The notes under the pieces are model-generated. The model searched no databases. It had not been told where the DNA came from and saw only the letters and a list, made by a program, of their open reading frames with translations. Below, one piece after another: positions 1 to 5,065 of a stretch of 5,766 bases of DNA. Positions within the stretch are counted from its first letter, which is position 1; every line of letters starts with the position of its first letter. The stretch is from Gammaproteobacteria bacterium (lineage in GTDB: Bacteria; Pseudomonadota; Gammaproteobacteria; Burkholderiales; Thiobacillaceae): assembly GCA_018820745.1 (NCBI GenBank), contig JAHJNP010000036.1, forward strand, positions 1 to 5,766, in the 5' to 3' direction. A program made the position numbers and the translations under genes.

Positions 1-294
1 CATGCCGGCCATCATTTGAAACTGCAGCGCTCGGCGAAGAAGTTGCTGATCGTCATCACCGACGGCGAGCCGGCCGACATCGACGTGCGCGACCCGCAAT
101 ACCTGCGCCATGACACCAAGAAGGCGGTCGAGGAAGTCGCCCGCAACGGCGTCACCACCTACTGCATGAGCCTCGATCCGCGCGCCGACAACTACGTCAG
201 CCGCATCTTCGGGCAGAAGAACTATATGGTGGTCGATCACGTTGAACGGCTGCCGGAGAAACTGCCGCTGCTGTATGCGGGCCTGACCCGTTAG
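1..294 (+). CDS. cbbO: CbbO-type Rubisco activase subunit, VWA domain, C-terminal part only
   Basis: The open frame runs in from the left edge and stops at TAG 292-294, leaving 97 C-terminal residues. They form the second half of a von Willebrand factor A domain: a hydrophobic strand leads into VITDGEPADIDV (Asp near visible residue 21, the place of a metal-site acidic residue), then a helix (TKKAVEEVARNG), the strand TTYCMSLDP, and an end reading LPEKLPLLYAGLTR. CbbO works with the AAA+ protein CbbQ; CbbO is thought to bridge the CbbQ hexamer to Rubisco so that inhibitory sugar phosphates are removed. The related NorD family (nitric oxide reductase accessory) has the same fold and a similar end, but the DPRADNYVSRIFG and MVVDHVERLPEKLP stretches look more like CbbO. 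That choice rests on memory of the families. cbbQ and Rubisco genes would be expected just to the left, outside the window. Confidence 0.8.
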   Translation, partial: HAGHHLKLQRSAKKLLIVITDGEPADIDVRDPQYLRHDTKKAVEEVARNGVTTYCMSLDPRADNYVSRIFGQKNYMVVDHVERLPEKLPLLYAGLTR

Positions 295-421
295 GGAAAC
301 GCTGAATTATTCTGTCCTCGCGAGGCCCGCAGGGACATGGCGATCCAGGGTTCGTTGATTCCGCTGTCACTTGTGCCCTCAGGCGGCCCGCCCCGGGCCG
401 AATGCGGATTCCGGGCGGCTG

Positions 422-763
422 TCAGACCAGTTCCTGCTGCGCGATGACCGCCGGCAGCCGCTTGGGGGATTTGATGCGCAGTTGCTTGTTCACATTCATG
501 CGGCCAAACACAACCTCGATGTCGCCCGTCGCCACACCGAATTCCTGCGCCAGAAAACGCACCATGTGGTCGGTCGCCTTGCCCGCGCGGGGGGCGGCGG
601 TGACGCTGACCTTGAGCTGATGACCGTAGGGTTTGCCGATGGCATCGTTCTTCGCACTCGGCTTGCCCAGGATATTGAGCACCAGCGTCTCGCCCTCCCA
701 ATAAAAAAAGGACTTCGCTGTCGCCACGGCGTTATCGCCGGGCTTTTTCCTGGGCTTTTTCAT
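422..763 (-). CDS. DUF167 / YggU (UPF0235) family protein
   Basis: This encodes 113 residues, close to the usual length of about 95-110 for the family. The DUF167 core is visible: HQLKVSVTAAPRAGKATDHMV (around residues 48-68) matches the family pattern of a strand followed by APP/R-x-GKA, then a helix (RFLAQEFGV) and DIEVVFGRMNVNKQLRI (81-97), the position of the family's V-x-G-x-x-S-R-x-K signature. The N-terminus is unusually lysine-rich (MKKPRKKPG). The biochemical role of the family is not established. The ATG at 761-763 shares one base with the TGA stop of the upstream cysteine-cluster gene (TGATG), which points to translational coupling; no good Shine-Dalgarno sequence precedes it. A TTG one codon upstream is possible but less likely. 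The gene is convergent with cbbO, 127 bases away. Confidence 0.82.
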   Translation of the reverse strand: MKKPRKKPGDNAVATAKSFFYWEGETLVLNILGKPSAKNDAIGKPYGHQLKVSVTAAPRAGKATDHMVRFLAQEFGVATGDIEVVFGRMNVNKQLRIKSPKRLPAVIAQQELV

Positions 764-1116
764 CAAACCAGAACGTGCCGCGTCGCCTTGAAGTACTGGT
801 AGATCCGCTGCTCGATGCGCGGATCGATCAGGGTCTCGGGGCGTTTGCCATTCGGGCAGGCGAGGCGCGGCGTGGTGCCGAACAGGCGGCAGATCAGTGG
901 ACGTTCCGCGTAGACCTGGCAGCCCGTGTCGCCCAGGTGGGGGCAGCTCAATCCGGCCAGTGCCGCTTCGTGCGCCGCGTCGCTTTTTTCGGGGAGCCGG
1001 GCCATTTCCTCGCTCGACGCGGTCACCGGCCCGCAGCAGTCATGGCACCCGGGTTCGCACGCGAATGCCGGGATGTGCCGCCGGAAAAAACGGATGGTCT
1101 GGCTGTTGGGGGTCAT
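763..1116 (-). CDS. YkgJ-family cysteine-cluster protein (CxxCxxCC)
   Basis: The product has 117 residues. An N-terminal cluster C20-x3-C24-x2-C27-C28 (CEPGCHDCC) is followed by C58 (CPHL), C66 (GCQVYAERPLICRLFG, which includes C76) and C87. This arrangement, with the Y-x-x-RP-x-x-CR-x-F core, is typical of the YkgJ/UPF0153 family, which is believed to bind zinc or an iron-sulfur cluster; its function is unknown. There is no signal peptide or membrane segment, so it should be cytoplasmic. The ATG at 1114-1116 was chosen because the Cys cluster begins only 19 residues later and the longer open frame upstream is low-complexity and Arg-rich with no family resemblance. The start is preceded by an A-rich stretch with no Shine-Dalgarno. 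The gene ends on the start codon of the DUF167 gene and starts 89 bases after the ribbon-helix-helix gene, so all three may share a transcript. Confidence 0.85.
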   Translation of the reverse strand: MTPNSQTIRFFRRHIPAFACEPGCHDCCGPVTASSEEMARLPEKSDAAHEAALAGLSCPHLGDTGCQVYAERPLICRLFGTTPRLACPNGKRPETLIDPRIEQRIYQYFKATRHVLV

Positions 1117-1205
1117 TTTTTGGTTTTTATCGGTCGATGCCTGGAGGCCGTGGCGGGCGCCGCTTGGCCGGCGTCGTTCCCGTGTCCGCCTGGCGGCTCC
1201 GGTCC

Positions 1206-1412
1206 TTACTGCGGCTTGTGTTCGGCGTTGGCGGCGGGGGCCGACAGCCATTCGGGCAGTTCGCGCGTGCCTGCGTGTTCGAGGATGTACTGGTGAATCA
1301 GCCGGCGCACCACTTGTGACGAGGTGAGGTCTTGCTGGGCGCAGATTTCCTCGAAGATCTGTTTCTTTTTCGGGTCGATCAGAAGCGTCAATCTGGCGGT
1401 ACGGTTTTCCAT
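1206..1412 (-). CDS. Small ribbon-helix-helix (CopG/Arc-like) DNA-binding protein
   Basis: The product has 68 residues. Residues 4-11 (RTARLTLL) form the expected DNA-contacting beta strand, followed by IDPKKKQIFEEICAQQ (helix A) and DLTSSQVVRRLIHQYILEH (helix B, starting with the polar cap DLTSSQ). This is the classic ribbon-helix-helix layout. A 20-residue Pro/Ala tail follows. Such proteins bind short repeated or inverted sites as dimers of dimers, commonly as autorepressors or plasmid/antitoxin regulators. No toxin-like partner is adjacent; the next gene encodes a cysteine-cluster protein. The start at 1410-1412 is supported by an AGGG Shine-Dalgarno six bases upstream; the longer frame to 1535 has no such support and would run through the operator-like repeat. 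The upstream region carries an inverted repeat and a repeated 8-mer, suggesting autoregulation (inference). Confidence 0.8.
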   Translation of the reverse strand: MENRTARLTLLIDPKKKQIFEEICAQQDLTSSQVVRRLIHQYILEHAGTRELPEWLSAPAANAEHKPQ

Positions 1413-1449
1413 TGAATGCCCTGGATGTGCATGTGATGTGAATTGAATG
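1411..1449. repeat. Direct repeat of ATTGAATG, 31 bases apart
   Basis: The 8-mer ATTGAATG occurs at 1411-1418 and again at 1442-1449, exactly 31 bases apart (about three helical turns). The first copy overlaps the start codon of the ribbon-helix-helix gene and the second forms the left edge of the perfect inverted repeat. A third, inverted and imperfect copy (CATTCGAAT, one extra G) lies at 1463-1471. Between the first two copies, ATGTG occurs three times (1425-1440). Repeated short sites at regular helical spacing are typical of ribbon-helix-helix operators, but chance cannot be excluded at this length. Confidence 0.4.
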
Positions 1450-1467
1450 ATAACTGGATTATCATTC
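1445..1467. promoter_or_regulatory. Perfect inverted repeat, candidate operator
   Basis: GAATGATAA (1445-1453) and TTATCATTC (1459-1467) are perfect 9-base inverted arms around the spacer CTGGA. The arms are AT-rich in a GC-rich region. The site is in the divergent region between the ribbon-helix-helix gene (starting 1412, minus) and the spermidine-synthase-like gene (starting 1613, plus), just downstream of the proposed promoter of the minus-strand gene. It does not fit the Fur 19-mer well, and its half-site spacing is wrong for FNR. The adjacent ribbon-helix-helix protein is the simplest candidate ligand. Confidence 0.5.
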
Positions 1468-1476
1468 GAATACCAT

Positions 1477-1505
1477 GTAGTATCCGTGCTTGTTGGATCG
1501 ATCAA
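1477..1505 (-). promoter_or_regulatory. Candidate sigma-70 promoter for the ribbon-helix-helix gene
   Basis: Read on the minus strand, TTGATC (1505-1500; four of six matches to TTGACA) is followed after 17 bases by TACTAC (1482-1477; four of six matches to TATAAT). Transcription would begin near 1470, so the inverted repeat at 1445-1467 would cover the first transcribed bases, a normal place for a repressor site. Two four-of-six boxes are weak evidence on their own; the 17-base spacing and the neighbouring operator-like repeat raise it slightly. Confidence 0.35.
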
Positions 1506-1612
1506 GCTCCGCCTGAATCCCTCGCCGCGCGCCACTCAATCGCGTTCTGCTGCCCTTGCGGGGGCCGCTTGTTACGGATGGACAGGCCCGGCCTGGGCAA
1601 TCGAGAGAAGCG

Positions 1613-2503
1613 ATGAGCAATAAAGCGATGTCCCCAAGCACCCCGCTGCTGGAGCTGCCCGGCAAGGCCTTGAACGACCTGGGCGAACGCGGCAGCCTGC
1701 GTCTGCTCGAATCGGCGGAGTGCGACCCGGATGTGCTGTGTGCGCAAATCATGACCGGCTGCTACGGCAAGCCTTTCATCATCGAGGATCGCGAGACGCG
1801 GCGACTGCATTTGAGCCTGGAACTCGTCCAGAGCTCGATGCGCATCGACGACCCGTTCGCCCTCGAGTTTGCCTACACCCGCAAGATGATGGCGTTTCTG
1901 TTGTTCGTGCCGGACCCGGGCCATGTGCTGATGGTCGGCCTGGGGGGCGGTTCGCTGGCCAAGTTCTGTTACCGCCACCTGCCGCGTGCGCACCTGAGCG
2001 TGGTCGAGGTGTGTCCCGATGTGATCGCCCTGCGCGAGGCCTTCGGCGTCCCTGACGCCCCCCGGCTGGCGATCATCGAGGCCGATGCGGCCGAGTATCT
2101 GCCCGCCGCGGAAGGCGATACCGATGTCCTGCTGCTGGACGGTTTCGACGCCAAAGGCATCGCCCCGGCTTTCCTCAGCCGCGGCTTTTACCGGGCGGCG
2201 CGGCGCCGGCTCAGACCGGGCGGTCTGGTCGTCGCCAACTTCGCCGGCCCCAGGAAATACTGGTCCAGGCACCTGGCCTTGCTGAGCGAAGCCTTCGAGG
2301 GGCGCGTGCAGGTGGGAACGGTTCCCGGTGGCGACAACCATATTGTTTTCGCTTTCGACGAAGCCGGCGGTATTCTCGACTGGGAACAACTGGAACAACG
2401 GGCGGAGACGCTCGCCGAGCAGTTTCCGCTCGACTTCTCGGCCATCGTGCGCAGCCTGCGCGAGGGAGCTGAATTGCGCTGGGTGAAGGCTTTTCGCCGC
2501 TAA
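1613..2503 (+). CDS. Spermidine-synthase-like SAM-fold protein
   Basis: The product has 296 residues, near the usual 280-310 of spermidine-synthase-like proteins. A Rossmann methyltransferase fold is clear: motif I VLMVGLGGGSLAK (105-117), the acidic end of the second strand VVEV with E132, an EADAAEYL segment (156-163) for the adenine-contacting position, and DVLLLDGFDAKGIAPAFLS (171-189) followed by a helix and LRPGGLVVANF (200-210). In true aminopropyltransferases the strand after motif I leads to a catalytic DSTDP-like signature; here it reads DGFDAKG, so polyamine synthesis is uncertain and another SAM- or decarboxy-SAM-dependent activity is possible. The ATG at 1613 is preceded by a purine-rich GAGAGAAG; a TTG frame start at 1556 is unlikely, and ATG 1628 is an alternative. 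A small winged-helix gene follows 35 bases later on the same strand. Confidence 0.8.
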   Translation: MSNKAMSPSTPLLELPGKALNDLGERGSLRLLESAECDPDVLCAQIMTGCYGKPFIIEDRETRRLHLSLELVQSSMRIDDPFALEFAYTRKMMAFLLFVPDPGHVLMVGLGGGSLAKFCYRHLPRAHLSVVEVCPDVIALREAFGVPDAPRLAIIEADAAEYLPAAEGDTDVLLLDGFDAKGIAPAFLSRGFYRAARRRLRPGGLVVANFAGPRKYWSRHLALLSEAFEGRVQVGTVPGGDNHIVFAFDEAGGILDWEQLEQRAETLAEQFPLDFSAIVRSLREGAELRWVKAFRR

Positions 2504-2525
2504 AGTTATATTATTCTCAAATGCC

Positions 2526-2531
2526 AGGTGA
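2526..2531 (+). promoter_or_regulatory. Ribosome binding site deciding the start at 2539
   Basis: AGGTGA lies seven bases before ATG 2539. The alternative in-frame ATG at 2521 is preceded only by an AT-rich stretch with no Shine-Dalgarno, and choosing it would place this site inside the coding region. The site therefore favours 2539. Confidence 0.6.
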
Positions 2532-2538
2532 AAAACAC

Positions 2539-2784
2539 ATGCAGAAGATCCATCAATACCTGAAAGATCGGGGAGAGCAGCTCGACTCCGAAATCGCAAC
2601 CGCGACCCGAATCCCGCTGGAAGACGTGCGCCTCTATCTGTCCGAGCTGTCGAAACGGGGAGACATCATCGCGTGTCACACCACGCGATTCATCAATGGC
2701 AAAAAGATTGAGGGGATGCTGTGCCGGGTCGCGGGCTATACGCCCTCCGCCAGCCCCGGCAGGAAACCCAAAGCCAAGGCATAG
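2539..2784 (+). CDS. Small winged-helix DNA-binding-like protein
   Basis: The product has 81 residues. A first helix (MQKIHQYLKDRG) is followed by EQLDSEIATATRI (14-25) and PLEDVRLYLSELSKRGDI (26-43), which read as the two helices of a helix-turn-helix with the second as recognition helix. A beta wing follows (IIACHTTRFINGKKIEGMLCRV, two strands around an NGKK turn, 44-64), then a short basic tail (GRKPKAKA). It looks like the compact wHTH proteins found beside metabolic genes in betaproteobacteria; I do not recognise a named family. Cysteines C46 and C62 face each other in the wing, which could allow redox or metal sensing, but this is speculation. The gene is 35 bases downstream of the spermidine-synthase-like gene on the same strand and is closed by a strong terminator, so the two are likely co-transcribed. 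An AT-rich stretch (2504-2516) before it could hold its own promoter, but no matching -35 box was found. Confidence 0.7.
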   Translation: MQKIHQYLKDRGEQLDSEIATATRIPLEDVRLYLSELSKRGDIIACHTTRFINGKKIEGMLCRVAGYTPSASPGRKPKAKA

Positions 2785-2806
2785 CCGGGCTTCGGCGTTC
2801 GCGCGG

Positions 2807-2832
2807 ACGGCGTCTTAGGACGCCGTTTTTTT
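2807..2832 (+). terminator. Rho-independent terminator after the winged-helix gene
   Basis: ACGGCGTC (2807-2814) and GACGCCGT (2819-2826) form a perfect 8-bp stem with a TTAG loop, followed by a run of T (2826-2832). It lies 22 bases after the plus-strand stop codon. The loop contains the stop codon of the convergent hyfI-like gene, and the right arm plus T run encode the last residues of that protein. On the minus strand the hairpin has no T run after it, so it should terminate only plus-strand transcription. Confidence 0.85.
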
Positions 2833-3345
2833 GTCCTGGCTGACGGCGGCCAGGATGCCCTGCAACAGGGCGATGGGGGTGGGCGGGCAGCCCGGCACTT
2901 CGACGTCGACCGGGATGACGTTGGAAATTTTTCCGCACGAGGCGTAGCTTTCGCCAAACATCCCGCCGGTGCATCCGCAGTCGCCCATGGCGATCACCCA
3001 CTTGGGTTCCGGGGTGGCATCGAACGTGCGCTTCAGCGCGACTTCCAGGTTGCGCGAGACCGGGCCGGTGACCAGCAGCACGTCGGCATGACGGGGGCTG
3101 GCCACGAACTTCACGCCCATCCCCTCGATGTTGTAATGCGGTCCGTTGATCGCATGGATTTCCAGCTCGCAACCGTTGCAGGAGCCGGCGTCGACGTGGC
3201 GGATCGACACCGACTGGCCGAACACCTTGAGGATGTCCGCGTGCAGGGCCTGCTCGCGGGTGCGCAGGCTGGAATCGGCCTGCGGCGCCGGTTCGGAGAC
3301 AAAGCCGGTCTTGAAAATCTTTTGCAGGATCAGGTGGGTTGCCAT
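2815..3345 (-). CDS. hyfI: HyfI-like small subunit (NuoB family) of a complex I/group 4 hydrogenase-related complex
   Basis: The product has 176 residues and belongs to the NuoB/HyfI/HycG family, the small electron-transfer subunit that holds one [4Fe-4S] cluster next to the large subunit at the cytoplasmic face of the membrane. Ligands are all visible: C56 and C59 in DAGSCNGCELEIHA, C123 in VIAMGDC, and C153 in PVDVEVPGCPPTP. The CxxC spacing is the HyfI/hydrogenase type, not the adjacent Cys-Cys of NuoB. Two further cysteines (C125, C137) lie in the segment before PGCPP. The N-terminus (1-35) is variable and precedes the ILKVFGQS helix typical of these subunits. Start ATG 3343-3345 has AAGGAT five bases upstream. 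It follows hyfG on the same strand with a REP-like element in the 107-base gap. The C-terminus DKKTAS is encoded within the terminator of the convergent gene. Confidence 0.88.
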   Translation of the reverse strand: MATHLILQKIFKTGFVSEPAPQADSSLRTREQALHADILKVFGQSVSIRHVDAGSCNGCELEIHAINGPHYNIEGMGVKFVASPRHADVLLVTGPVSRNLEVALKRTFDATPEPKWVIAMGDCGCTGGMFGESYASCGKISNVIPVDVEVPGCPPTPIALLQGILAAVSQDKKTAS

Positions 3346-3366
3346 GGGTAATCCTTAGCGCGTCTT

Positions 3367-3434
3367 GTAGGAGCGGCGTCCACGCCGCGATTGGGTGCAT
3401 GGCCGCGCTATCGCGGCGTGGACGCCGCTCCTAC
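3367..3434. repeat. REPIN-like element: paired REP sequences, GTAG head
   Basis: Bases 3367-3391 and 3410-3434 are perfect 25-base inverted copies separated by 18 bases. Each copy begins with GTAG and then has its own palindrome (GCGGCGT-CC-ACGCCGC). A GTAG tetranucleotide followed by a GC-rich palindrome is the hallmark of REP sequences mobilised by REP-associated tyrosine transposases (RAYTs), and a facing pair is a REPIN. It sits in the gap between hyfG and hyfI, so the transcript would carry a very stable hairpin between the two messages. No RAYT gene is in the window. Confirmation needs many copies elsewhere in the genome. Confidence 0.8.
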
Positions 3435-3452
3435 CGGGCAGGGAGCACGTTT

Positions 3453-4994
3453 TCATAGATCCTGTCCGCTGTAGGAAAGGTTGAACGATTTGTTGATGAG
3501 CGGGAAGTCGGGAACGATGTTGCCGAGGATGCCCACTTCCAGCAACGGCCAGTTCTGCCACGACGGGTCATGCGGATGCACCCGGTCGAGCGTGCCGTCG
3601 GCGCCGATGCGCACCGCCACCAGCACTTCGCCGCGCCAGCCTTCCACCCAGCCGAGGCCTTCGCACACGTCCTGAACCGGCGTGAGCGGGGCATGAATGT
3701 CCCCCGCCGGCAGGCGCGCGAGGAGGTCGCGGATCAGGCGCATCGATTCAGTGATTTCGGAGAAACGCACTTCGGCGCGCGCCAGCACGTCGCCGCGCCG
3801 CTGGGTGGCCATGCTGACGTCGAGCTGGTCGTAGGGCGCCTGCGGGAACTGGGCGCGGGCGTCCCACGCCTGCGCGCTGGCACGCCCGGCCAGCCCGGTC
3901 AGGCCCAGCTTTGCCGCCAGGGCGGGTTTGCACACGCCGGTGTTGGCGAAGCGGTCCTGCAGGGTGGCATGGTCGTCGTAGATGGCCTTGAGCGAACGCA
4001 CTTCCGCTTCGATGCGGTCGGCCTCCGCCGCGAGTTCCGCGCGACCGCTGTCGCTGATGTCCCGCGCCACGCCGCCGGGCACGATGCAGTCGAACAGGTA
4101 GCGGTGGCCGAACAGTTTCGCGGTCAGCCGCAGCCAGTCTTCCTTCAGCCGCCAGAAGTGGGTGAAGCCAAACGCCAGGGCGACGTCGTTGCCGAGGTAG
4201 CCGAGGTCGCCCAGATGGTTGGCGATGCGCTCGATTTCCAGGAACAGCGCGCGCAGCCACACGGCGCGTGGCGGCGCTTCACTGGCCGTCGCGGTTTCCA
4301 CCGCCATGCAGTAGGCCCAGGCGTACGCACTGTGCGAATCGCCGGAAACGCGTCCGGCGAGCTTGGCGCCGGTGGCGAGGTCCATCCCCTCGAAGCGCTT
4401 TTCGGTGCCCTTGTGGGTGTAGCCCAGCCGCTGTTCCAGCTTGAGCACGCGCTCGCCGATGATGGAGAAGCGGAAATGCCCCGGCTCGATGGTGCCCGCG
4501 TGAATCGGGCCGACCGGGATCTCGTGCACGCCGTCGCCCTCGACGCGAATGAAGGGGTAGGCGTCGGTGTCGTGGGTGGCGGGCTGGCTGGCATCGAAGT
4601 CGCGGCGCAGCGGGAAGACGTCCGCCAGCCAGGCGCCGTGGCGCAGCCATTTGCGGTCGTCCACCGCGTCGGTAGCGGTGATGCCGAGCAGGTCGAAGGT
4701 CGCGCGCTGCATGCGGTCGGCCTGCGGGAAGATGTGGGCGAGGTCGGGGTAGGCCGGTTCGTCCTCCGGCAGTGCGCAGGTCACCCAGGCCAGCCCGGCG
4801 CTGGTGAGCAGGGCGGCGTGGACGGCGAAGCCGCGGCCCAGGTGGCGGTTGTCCGACCCCCACAGGGCAATGAGTTGCCCGCCTTCTTCCTTGACCTCCC
4901 GCGCCAGCGCGAGCAGCTGTCCGGCCTCCATGCGGCCGCGCCAGATGTGATTGCCGAGCGGTTCGAGGTGCCAGTCGTGTTCGCCGATCTTCAT
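3453..4994 (-). CDS. hyfG: HyfG-like large subunit (NuoC-NuoD fusion) lacking the Ni-Fe ligands
   Basis: The product has 513 residues. The first third is a NuoC-like domain (YPDLAHIFPQADRMQRATFDLLGI at 82-105, then a PLRRDF end at 128-133). The rest is a NuoD/NiFe large-subunit domain: VGPIHAGTIEPGHFRF (161-176), RLGYTHKGTEKRFEG (189-203), FLEIERIANHLGDLG (251-265). HyfG and HycE have the same two-domain build. In active enzymes four cysteines bind Ni-Fe, in RxCGxC near the start of the large-subunit domain and DPCxxC at the end. Here these read RVSGDS (215-220) and NLSYSG (505-510), so all four are gone. The protein ends three residues after the second site, without the C-terminal peptide that a maturation protease removes in HycE. 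Neither alternative frame at the end restores a CxxC. Start ATG 4992-4994 follows GGAAGG. The protein is best seen as a non-hydrogenase, Ehr-like large subunit; the symbol reflects homology only. Confidence 0.88.
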   Translation of the reverse strand: MKIGEHDWHLEPLGNHIWRGRMEAGQLLALAREVKEEGGQLIALWGSDNRHLGRGFAVHAALLTSAGLAWVTCALPEDEPAYPDLAHIFPQADRMQRATFDLLGITATDAVDDRKWLRHGAWLADVFPLRRDFDASQPATHDTDAYPFIRVEGDGVHEIPVGPIHAGTIEPGHFRFSIIGERVLKLEQRLGYTHKGTEKRFEGMDLATGAKLAGRVSGDSHSAYAWAYCMAVETATASEAPPRAVWLRALFLEIERIANHLGDLGYLGNDVALAFGFTHFWRLKEDWLRLTAKLFGHRYLFDCIVPGGVARDISDSGRAELAAEADRIEAEVRSLKAIYDDHATLQDRFANTGVCKPALAAKLGLTGLAGRASAQAWDARAQFPQAPYDQLDVSMATQRRGDVLARAEVRFSEITESMRLIRDLLARLPAGDIHAPLTPVQDVCEGLGWVEGWRGEVLVAVRIGADGTLDRVHPHDPSWQNWPLLEVGILGNIVPDFPLINKSFNLSYSGQDL

Positions 4995-4999
4995 TTCAG

Positions 5000-5005
5000 C
5001 CTTCC
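5000..5005 (-). promoter_or_regulatory. Ribosome binding site deciding the hyfG start at 4994
   Basis: GGAAGG on the minus strand lies five bases before ATG 4994. The longer open frame to 5039 would start at a TTG inside the inverted repeat and would translate repeat DNA, so the ATG is preferred; the family-like sequence also begins only after it. Confidence 0.65.
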
Positions 5006-5006
5006 G

Positions 5007-5060
5007 TAGAGTGCGCCATGCGCACCAATTTACGTCCAATGGTGCGCATGGCGCACCCTA
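5007..5060. repeat. Second REP-like inverted repeat, different family
   Basis: Bases 5011-5027 and 5040-5056 are perfect 17-base inverted copies around a 12-base spacer. Allowing one mismatch, the arms reach 5007-5060, each beginning with TAGRGTGCGCC when read inward; the left copy has a full GTAG head (5006-5009). Each arm is itself palindromic (GTGCGC-CAT-GCGCAC). The unit is unlike the one at 3367-3434 in sequence but like it in architecture. It fills most of the 71-base gap between the hyfF stop and the hyfG Shine-Dalgarno. Confidence 0.65.
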
Positions 5061-5065
5061 TTCGA

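Noticed and set aside
1..294. NorD (nitric oxide reductase accessory protein) as the identity of the left-edge gene
   Set aside because: The VWA fold is shared, but the DPRADNYVSRIFG and C-terminal LPEKLPLLYAGLTR wording fits CbbO better; the sequence left of the window would settle it.
384..400. A 6-bp GC hairpin (CGGCCC ... GGGCCG) between cbbO and the DUF167 gene as a terminator
   Set aside because: There is no T run on either strand and the stem is short; in DNA this GC-rich such hairpins arise by chance.
1445..1467. The inverted repeat as a Fur box or FNR site
   Set aside because: The half-sites resemble GATAAT loosely, but the 5-base spacer does not fit the 19-base Fur consensus, and the spacing does not match FNR (TTGAT-N4-ATCAA).
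1502..2599. A 365-codon open frame on the minus strand, antisense to the spermidine-synthase-like gene
   Set aside because: No recognisable motif; it spans the end of one real gene and the start of another, and the plus-strand protein has clear SAM-fold motifs.
3431..3694. A frameshift at the 3' end of hyfG hiding a normal DPCxxC Ni-Fe motif
   Set aside because: The alternative minus-strand frame there reads without any CxxC, and the used frame stays family-like up to its stop, so the motif is truly absent.
3570..5009. A 479-codon open frame on the plus strand, antisense to hyfG
   Set aside because: Its product is low-complexity and His/Ala/Gly-rich with no family motif, as expected opposite a GC-rich gene; the minus-strand HyfG reading has clear domain motifs throughout.
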